In this document: positions 7,115 to 11,613 of the stretch, piece after piece
How positions within the stretch are numbered: the stretch's first letter is position 1
Layout: the number at the start of each line of letters is the position of its first letter
DNA from: an uncultured Roseburia sp.
GTDB lineage: Bacteria; Bacillota; Clostridia; Lachnospirales; Lachnospiraceae
DNA: 11,613 bases
NCBI GenBank assembly: GCA_947070915.1
Contig: CAMTDY010000088.1
Span: forward strand, 1 to 11,613
Direction: 5' to 3'
Notes under the pieces: generated by a model
The model's input: the letters and a program-made list of their open reading frames with translations, nothing else
What the model was told of the DNA's origin: nothing
Database searches by the model: none
Position numbers and translations under genes: made by a program

Positions 7115-7804
7115 ATGCAGCATATACTAATCGCAGATGACAATGAAGATATTACGGAGGTTCTCGGAACCTATGTCGTAAAAGAGGGGTTTGAACCGGT
7201 GGTGGCAAAGGACGGTATCGAAGCCTTTGAGATGTTTAAGAAATGCAATCCGGCGGTGGTATTACTGGATATCATGATGCCGGGGATGGATGGCTATAAG
7301 GTCTGTAAAAAAATCCGGGAGATATCGGATGTACCGATCATACTTATCACGGCAAAAGGAGAGGATTATGAGCGGGTGATGGGGCTGGATATCGGCGCTG
7401 ACGATTATGTGGTGAAGCCCTTCAGCCCCAGTGAAGTGATGGCGAGGGTGCGTGCTGTCCTGCGCCGGATTGGGAGAAGTGAGGAGACATCTGGCAAAAA
7501 GGTGCTGACTATCGGGGATCTCACCATTAATATTGAGGCGTACACGGTATTTGTCGGGGCGGAAAAAGTACCGATGACAAAAAAAGAGGTAGAGACCATG
7601 TGGATCCTTGCCGAGAACCCCAGCAAGGTATTTACGAGGGACAATCTTCTCGACAGTCTCTGGGGGCAGGATTATTTTGGAGACAGCCGCACGGTGGATT
7701 CCCATATTAAGCGTCTCCGGGCAAAGCTGGATAAGGTAGAGCATCCGGACTGGGAGATCAAGACGATCTGGGGGCTGGGGTACAAATTTGAGATTAATGT
7801 GTAG
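7115..7804 (+). CDS. OmpR/PhoB-family response regulator
   Basis: The start at 7115 is chosen over an in-frame ATG at 7085 because AAAGGAGAG (7101-7109) lies just before it and the receiver domain begins correctly (M-Q-H-I-L-I-A-D-D-N). The 229-residue protein has a receiver domain with acidic pair D8-D9, phosphoacceptor D52 in L-L-D-I-M-M-P-G-M-D-G, switch residue T79 and K101 in V-K-P-F. A winged-helix DNA-binding domain follows from about 128, with recognition helix S-R-T-V-D-S-H-I-K-R-L-R near 191-202. All residues needed for phosphorylation are present. The kinase gene follows after 66 bases with no terminator, so the two form a classical pair. Targets are unknown; the divergent Ig-like gene and the downstream hydrogenase are the nearest candidates. 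Confidence 0.96.
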   Translation: MQHILIADDNEDITEVLGTYVVKEGFEPVVAKDGIEAFEMFKKCNPAVVLLDIMMPGMDGYKVCKKIREISDVPIILITAKGEDYERVMGLDIGADDYVVKPFSPSEVMARVRAVLRRIGRSEETSGKKVLTIGDLTINIEAYTVFVGAEKVPMTKKEVETMWILAENPSKVFTRDNLLDSLWGQDYFGDSRTVDSHIKRLRAKLDKVEHPDWEIKTIWGLGYKFEINV

Positions 7805-7870
7805 CCTGGAGCTGTCGTCTGGCAAGCTTACCGTATCACGAAAAAACTTGCGCAGAAATGAGGGATTCGT

Positions 7871-9346
7871 GTGAAAAAAATTTTTTGGAGAGTGGGGATT
7901 TATTTTGCTGTGGCGCTTGTCATCATGACTGCTGTGACGGGACTTGCCTTTACCAGATTTAACCGCCGCAATATCATGAATGTGTACAAGGGCGAACTGA
8001 AGAGTATGGCACGCAGTATCTCGGAGCAGGTGACAGAAGCGATTGTGGACAACAACAGCGGAGATTTTTCCACGTATCTGAGTGCCCTGGAAGATTTTGG
8101 CGAGCTGCGGGATACAGATATATGGATCCTGGCTAATCCGTCAGCGGATGAGCCTCTGGGTGAAGCTTTTACCAATATGGATATCAGCAGTATCAACCTT
8201 CAGGAGGAGAATACAAAGGCCGTACTCAATGCCGCCTTCCAGGGAAAGACGAAGAGCTACAGTGGATATGACAGCATTTATGATAAAGATATGATGCACC
8301 TCGCCACCCCGGTCAAAAATGCAAAGGGTGAGAATGTAGGGGTTGTCATGGTCAACGGAGAAATGGATTACCGGGAGAATTCGGTGTCACAGTACCAGCA
8401 TTACATGTTCCTCAGCGTCATTATTGCGCTGGTTGTATCCCTGGCGATCGCGGCGTATTTTTCCCGGCAGCTGGTGAGGCCTATCATACGCCTCAAGGAG
8501 ATTGCTCTGAGAATGGCAGCTGGGGAGTATGCCCAGAGCACACAGATCCGGCGCAGGGACGAGCTGGGGAGACTGGCGGACAGCATGGATATCCTGTCTC
8601 AGAAGCTGGTGGAGGCAGAAGATTTCCGGAACCGTCTGGAACAGAGCAGGAGAGACTTTTTTTCTAACGTGTCCCATGAGCTGAGGACACCCATTACGGT
8701 AGTCAAGGGGTATGCGGAGACGCTGGTGGACGGTTATGTGGAAGATGAGGATAAACAGAAGGATTATTTTGACCGGATCATCAAAGAATGCGCAGGCATG
8801 GAACGTCTGGTATCGGATCTTCTCATCCTTTCCAAGATGGAGAATCCGGATTTTCAGCTGGATTATGAACTCCTGAATGTGATCGCGGTAATGCAGGATG
8901 CCATGAGGAGCATGCGGGTTCTCATGGGGGAAAAACGGATTGCCGGCGAGCTGGAATATGAGGATGAATGTTCTCTGGTCAATGGGGATTATGACAGGAT
9001 CCGGCAGCTGTTTCTTATCCTTTTGCAGAATGCCGTCAAATATGCAGATGAGGATACAAAGATCCGGGTCAATATCAGAAAAACAGAACATAAGATCCTG
9101 GTATCTGTGGAAGATACAGGCATCGCTGTGCCTAGGAAAGAGTGGCAGAACATATTTGATAAATTCTACCGGGGCAGTGATCATGGCAATAAGGATGGTT
9201 CTGGCCTCGGACTGATGGTGGCAAAGCAGATCACCCAGCGCCATTCTGGAAATATATGGGTTTCCAGCGATGAAAAAAGCACCACCTGTTTTTACGTGGA
9301 ACTGCCTGAGGCTGCGGAAGATATGGAGCATATGGAGAGTCTCTGA
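7871..9346 (+). CDS. Membrane sensor histidine kinase (HisKA type)
   Basis: Translation starts at a GTG, supported by GAGGG at 7860-7864 six bases upstream and by the membrane-type N terminus. The 491-residue protein has a first membrane helix (about 9-28), an extracytoplasmic sensor region of about 150 residues (30-177), a second helix (about 178-197), a HAMP linker (about 198-250), a HisKA domain with phosphorylated H269 in S-H-E-L-R-T-P, and an ATPase domain with N387 in the N box and G443-S-G-L-G in the G2 box. The G1 box reads D415-T-G-I-A-V-P, with alanine at the usual second glycine; other ATP-site motifs are intact, so activity is still likely. The sensor region has no recognisable ligand motif, though a Cache/PAS-like fold is plausible from its size. 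It should phosphorylate the regulator encoded just upstream. Confidence 0.95.
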   Translation: MKKIFWRVGIYFAVALVIMTAVTGLAFTRFNRRNIMNVYKGELKSMARSISEQVTEAIVDNNSGDFSTYLSALEDFGELRDTDIWILANPSADEPLGEAFTNMDISSINLQEENTKAVLNAAFQGKTKSYSGYDSIYDKDMMHLATPVKNAKGENVGVVMVNGEMDYRENSVSQYQHYMFLSVIIALVVSLAIAAYFSRQLVRPIIRLKEIALRMAAGEYAQSTQIRRRDELGRLADSMDILSQKLVEAEDFRNRLEQSRRDFFSNVSHELRTPITVVKGYAETLVDGYVEDEDKQKDYFDRIIKECAGMERLVSDLLILSKMENPDFQLDYELLNVIAVMQDAMRSMRVLMGEKRIAGELEYEDECSLVNGDYDRIRQLFLILLQNAVKYADEDTKIRVNIRKTEHKILVSVEDTGIAVPRKEWQNIFDKFYRGSDHGNKDGSGLGLMVAKQITQRHSGNIWVSSDEKSTTCFYVELPEAAEDMEHMESL

Positions 9347-9365
9347 GATGGTAATTTTATCAGGC

Positions 9366-9394
9366 TGGACAATACGCTGTATTTATGTTATTCT
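9366..9394 (+). promoter_or_regulatory. Promoter of the hydrogenase gene
   Basis: TGGACA (9366-9371) and TATTCT (9389-9394) are separated by 17 bases and lie about 45 bases before the hydrogenase start. This suggests the hydrogenase can be transcribed independently of the kinase gene. No terminator is evident between the two genes, so read-through is also possible. Confidence 0.55.
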
Positions 9395-9438
9395 AAAATC
9401 AGCTTTGACTATTATTTATGAATAAAGGAGAGAACGTT

Positions 9439-10944
9439 ATGAGAGGTATTGAAACCCCGATCACTAAAGTACGAAGACAGGTTTTTACAGAGGTTGCCAG
9501 GGTAGCCTTTGAGTCAGATAATATCAATGATGATATTGAGGCGATACCTTATAAAATAACACCTTCCGATGTGCCGCTGTACCGTGACAGTATTTACCGT
9601 GAGCGTGCCATCGCCGGAGAGCGTGTGCGGCTTGCCATGGGTATGTCCCTTCGTCCGGAGAGCCAGCCGGTACATATAACCAGTGGATTAAATGAAAGCA
9701 ATATTTCCGATAAATATTATGAGCCGCCGCTGATGCAGGTGATTCCTTCTGCCTGCGCCATGTGTGAGGATAATGTATACGAGGTTTCGGATCAGTGCCG
9801 CGGCTGTGTGGCCCATCCCTGCCAGGAGGTTTGTCCCAAGGACGCCATCCGCATGGTAAACGGACGCTCTGTCATCGACAGGGACAAATGTATCAAATGT
9901 GGAAAATGTAAAGCCATCTGCCCCTATGATGCCATTGCAAAGAAGCAGCGTCCATGTGCCTCCGTCTGTGGTGTTCGTGCCATCGACAGCGACGAGCACG
10001 GACGTGCCAGGATCAATGACAAGATCTGCGTCAAATGCGGGCAGTGCATGGTGAACTGCCCCTTTGGTGCCATTGCAGATAAATCCCAGATTTTCCAGCT
10101 TGCCCAGGCGTTGAAAAAAGGGGACGAGGTTATTGTGGAACTCGCTCCGGCAGTGATCGGACAGTTTGGTACCGATGTGCGTCTTTGGAAGATCAAATCA
10201 GCGCTGAAAGAAATTGGCTTTGCCGAGGTGTACGAAGTGGCTCTGGGAGCAGATATCGGAGCGATCACAGAGGCAAGGCATTATGTGCATGAGGTAAAGA
10301 CCGGCAAGCTGCCATTCCTTCTGACCTCCTGCTGTCCGGCGTGGTCGGTGCTTGCCAAGAGGACTCTGCCGGAAGAGATGGTGGAGTCAGTATCCAGTGC
10401 CCTCACTCCGATGGTGGCTACTGCGCGTTCCATCAAACAGAAGCATCCAAATTCACGAGTGGTATTTGTGGGCCCCTGTGCGGCGAAGAAGCTGGAGGCT
10501 GCCCGTGAGACTGTGCGGAGTGATGTGGATTTCGTCATCACCTTTGAAGAACTGGCGGCGATCTTTGAAGCAAAGGGTATTGACATGGAGACTTATGAAG
10601 CGGAGGAGCCGATCCACGATGCCACAGGAGCCGGTCGTGGTTATGCTGTTGCCGGCGGTGTTGCCAACGCCATCGAGGAGTGTATCAATGAATATTATCC
10701 GGGAACCGAAGTGCTCATCGAGCATGTCGAGGGACTCAGTGAGTGCCAGAAGATGCTGCTTATGGCCAAGGCAGGAAAGAAAGATGGATGTCTGATCGAG
10801 GGCATGGGCTGTCCGGGCGGCTGTGTCGCCGGAGCGGGAACGAATATCCCTGTGGCGAAGGGAGCCCAGGCAGTGCGCAAGTTTGTGAAGGATTCTACAA
10901 AATCCCTGCCGCCGAAAGAGTATTCAGAGATCGAGCTGCCGTAA
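9439..10944 (+). CDS. Group B [FeFe] hydrogenase, monomeric, ferredoxin-type
   Basis: The ATG at 9439 has AAAGGAGAG six bases upstream; the ATG at 9418 would lie before that site and is rejected. The 501-residue protein has an N-terminal helical region of about 100 residues peculiar to this group, then iron-sulfur cysteine motifs: C106xxC109, C120xxC123x4C128x3C132, C151xxC154xxC157x3C161, C173x3C177 and C197xxC200xxC203x3C207. The catalytic H-cluster motifs follow: TSCCPAW (296-302), P346-C-A-A-K-K and G-M-G-C458-P-G-G-C462. The proton-relay cysteine (C298) is kept, which argues for real catalysis rather than the sensory groups. Length and the C-P-G-G-C form fit group B. It should reduce protons with electrons from ferredoxin, or the reverse, in the cytoplasm. 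The HydEFG maturases it needs are not in this window. Confidence 0.94.
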   Translation: MRGIETPITKVRRQVFTEVARVAFESDNINDDIEAIPYKITPSDVPLYRDSIYRERAIAGERVRLAMGMSLRPESQPVHITSGLNESNISDKYYEPPLMQVIPSACAMCEDNVYEVSDQCRGCVAHPCQEVCPKDAIRMVNGRSVIDRDKCIKCGKCKAICPYDAIAKKQRPCASVCGVRAIDSDEHGRARINDKICVKCGQCMVNCPFGAIADKSQIFQLAQALKKGDEVIVELAPAVIGQFGTDVRLWKIKSALKEIGFAEVYEVALGADIGAITEARHYVHEVKTGKLPFLLTSCCPAWSVLAKRTLPEEMVESVSSALTPMVATARSIKQKHPNSRVVFVGPCAAKKLEAARETVRSDVDFVITFEELAAIFEAKGIDMETYEAEEPIHDATGAGRGYAVAGGVANAIEECINEYYPGTEVLIEHVEGLSECQKMLLMAKAGKKDGCLIEGMGCPGGCVAGAGTNIPVAKGAQAVRKFVKDSTKSLPPKEYSEIELP

Positions 10945-11025
10945 CCAGAGAGTAGGAAAAGATGCTGACGCAAAACGGAACAGGGTTCAAATTTGCACCA
11001 TTGGTCCGAGTGAGGAAAAAATAAC

Positions 11026-11060
11026 GGGAAGCCAGTATTTATGTGGCTTCCCCTTTGTTG
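11026..11060 (+). terminator. Rho-independent terminator after the hydrogenase
   Basis: A perfect 9-bp stem GGGAAGCCA (11026-11034) with TGGCTTCCC (11044-11052) encloses a nine-base loop and is followed by CTTTGTTG. It lies about 80 bases after the hydrogenase stop; nothing gene-like was seen between them. Confidence 0.85.
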
Positions 11061-11107
11061 TACCTGTAAAATGACAGCAGTTTTTGCTTGTTTACAGTGA
11101 TGAATAA

Positions 11108-11191
11108 TATTTTACCAAAGCATTCCGAGGAGAACTTGGAACCAATAATCCAGAAGAAGAATCCGCAATTAAATTACTAAAAAAATACTAG
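11108..11191 (+). pseudogene. Remnant resembling the C-terminal tail of a type I restriction specificity subunit (HsdS)
   Basis: Between a TAA at 11105 and a TAG at 11189 the frame encodes 27 residues beginning Y-F-T-K-A-F-R-G-E-L and ending A-I-K-L-L-K-K-Y. This matches from memory the closing pattern of HsdS proteins: K-A-F-R-G-E-L, a few residues, an N/D-P with acidic residues, then A-x-x-L-L. There is no start codon or ribosome binding site of its own, and the preceding sequence in frame does not look like HsdS. It is best read as the last scrap of a deleted gene, followed by that gene's own terminator. The similarity is short, so chance or a related family tail remains possible. Confidence 0.5.
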
Positions 11192-11227
11192 TGGAAACAT
11201 AGGATGTAGGTTGTGCATATGTGATTG

Positions 11228-11254
11228 AAAGGGTGGCAGGGAGGCTGCCCTTTT
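11228..11254 (+). terminator. Terminator hairpin after the HsdS-like remnant
   Basis: GGCAG (11235-11239) pairs with CTGCC (11245-11249) around a GGAGG loop. AAAGG and CTTTT extend the stem across a two-base bulge, and the T run completes a terminator form. Confidence 0.6.
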
Positions 11255-11306
11255 CCCGTACTGAAATGCAACAAATAAAAACTAAAGTATATTTTGTGAA
11301 AAAAAG

Positions 11307-11334
11307 TTGCATAAAAAATATCTTGTGTTATAAT
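11307..11334 (+). promoter_or_regulatory. Extended -10 promoter of the AAA ATPase gene
   Basis: A perfect TATAAT (11329-11334) is preceded by TG one base upstream (11326-11327), an extended -10 element. A weak -35, TTGCAT at 11307-11312, is spaced by 16 bases. The start codon lies 40 bases further on. Confidence 0.75.
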
Positions 11335-11374
11335 GATGATAGTTTGAAGAGGAAGTGACTTGGAGGAATGAGCC

Positions 11375-11613
11375 ATGATTATAGAAATAAGAGCAAAAAA
11401 CTGTTTTGCATTTGATGATGAAATTGCATTTTCAATGAAAGCGGACATGCGGAACAAGAAATTTGCGACCAATGTCCATAAGGAAAATAATTTTAATGTA
11501 CTAAAGACAGTTGGAATATATGGACCTAACAATACGGGAAAAACTTGTTTGATTAAGTGTATAAGAACAATAAAGGGAGTATTTTTAAATAAGAAAAATA
11601 GATTGATGCCTAA
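11375..11613 (+). CDS. AAA15-like P-loop ATPase, N-terminal part (3' end outside window)
   Basis: A strong TGGAGGA (11361-11367) lies just before the ATG at 11375, and the frame stays open to the window end, giving 79 residues. The N terminus (M-I-I-E-I-R-A-K-N-C-F-A-F) has the opening strand typical of SMC/ABC-like AAA15 ATPases (COG1106 type). This is followed by a Walker A motif, G-P-N-N-T-G-K-T, preceded by G-I-Y. Proteins with this start include RloA-like ATPases and other predicted or proven phage-defence ATPases. The later Walker B and any effector part or partner gene lie outside. Base composition is clearly more AT-rich than copA or the hydrogenase, and an HsdS-like remnant lies upstream; both suggest an acquired defence or accessory region. 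The ATPase call is firm; the defence role is inference. Confidence 0.8.
   Translation, partial: MIIEIRAKNCFAFDDEIAFSMKADMRNKKFATNVHKENNFNVLKTVGIYGPNNTGKTCLIKCIRTIKGVFLNKKNRLMP

Noticed and set aside
9347..9362. Possible terminator between the kinase and hydrogenase genes (CTGA...TCAG)
   Set aside because: The stem is only about four base pairs with no T run, too weak to call.
10976..11002. GGTTCAAAT followed by GCACCA, reminiscent of a tRNA T-loop and 3' end
   Set aside because: The bases flanking the loop do not pair as a T stem, and no acceptor, D or anticodon arm can be drawn upstream. It could be a decayed tRNA end, but nothing supports that.
11188..11532. A 114-codon minus-strand open frame across the right intergenic region
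   Set aside because: It runs antisense through the terminator hairpin, the extended -10 promoter and the start of the ATPase, and has no recognisable domain.
1..11613. CRISPR arrays, rRNA genes, complete insertion sequences or an integrase
   Set aside because: No regularly spaced repeats, rRNA segments, transposase motifs or terminal inverted repeats were recognised in the window.

Overview
The window looks like chromosomal DNA of a low-to-mid GC Gram-positive anaerobe, most likely a gut Lachnospiraceae-type clostridium. This is inferred from strong AAGGAG ribosome binding sites, a group B [FeFe] hydrogenase, EF-hand/leucine-rich surface proteins, a Big_2-type surface protein and a CsoR-CopA copper locus. 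No 16S rRNA or other marker is present, so the genus cannot be fixed.

Layout from left to right. (1) 3-383: C-terminal end of a GGDEF diguanylate cyclase, closed by a terminator. (2) 582-2981: two tandem, paralogous secreted proteins of 389 residues each, with a signal peptide, an EF-hand-like calcium loop and leucine-rich-like repeats. They probably form one operon ending in a long hairpin terminator. (3) 3059-6097: a copper efflux operon. A consensus promoter has a CsoR-type palindrome filling its spacer, followed by csoR and copA. The CopA ATPase carries a CopZ-like domain fused at its C terminus, and that domain has its own in-frame Shine-Dalgarno and ATG. (4) 6279-6929, minus strand: a small secreted protein with two bacterial Ig-like domains, convergent with copA and sharing a bidirectional terminator with it. 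(5) 7115-9346: an OmpR-family response regulator and a membrane histidine kinase, transcribed divergently from the Ig-like gene. (6) 9439-10944: a multi-cluster group B [FeFe] hydrogenase with its own promoter and terminator. (7) 11061-11613: an AT-rich right edge. It holds a 27-codon remnant resembling the C terminus of a type I restriction specificity subunit (HsdS), a terminator, a strong extended -10 promoter, and the first 79 codons of an AAA15-like P-loop ATPase cut by the window end.

How the genes work together. CsoR should repress its own operon until Cu(I) binds, after which CopA exports Cu(I), with the CopZ domain delivering it. The two-component system lies beside both the hydrogenase and the Ig-like surface gene and could regulate either, but no binding site shows this. 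The hydrogenase would recycle reduced ferredoxin to H2 during fermentation.

The most interesting points are the fused CopA-CopZ with a possible second translation start, the CsoR operator embedded in the promoter spacer, and the right edge, which looks like the start of a defence or mobile accessory region. Most of the window is ordinary. No complete new system is visible, and the best candidate for one begins at 11375 and continues outside the window.
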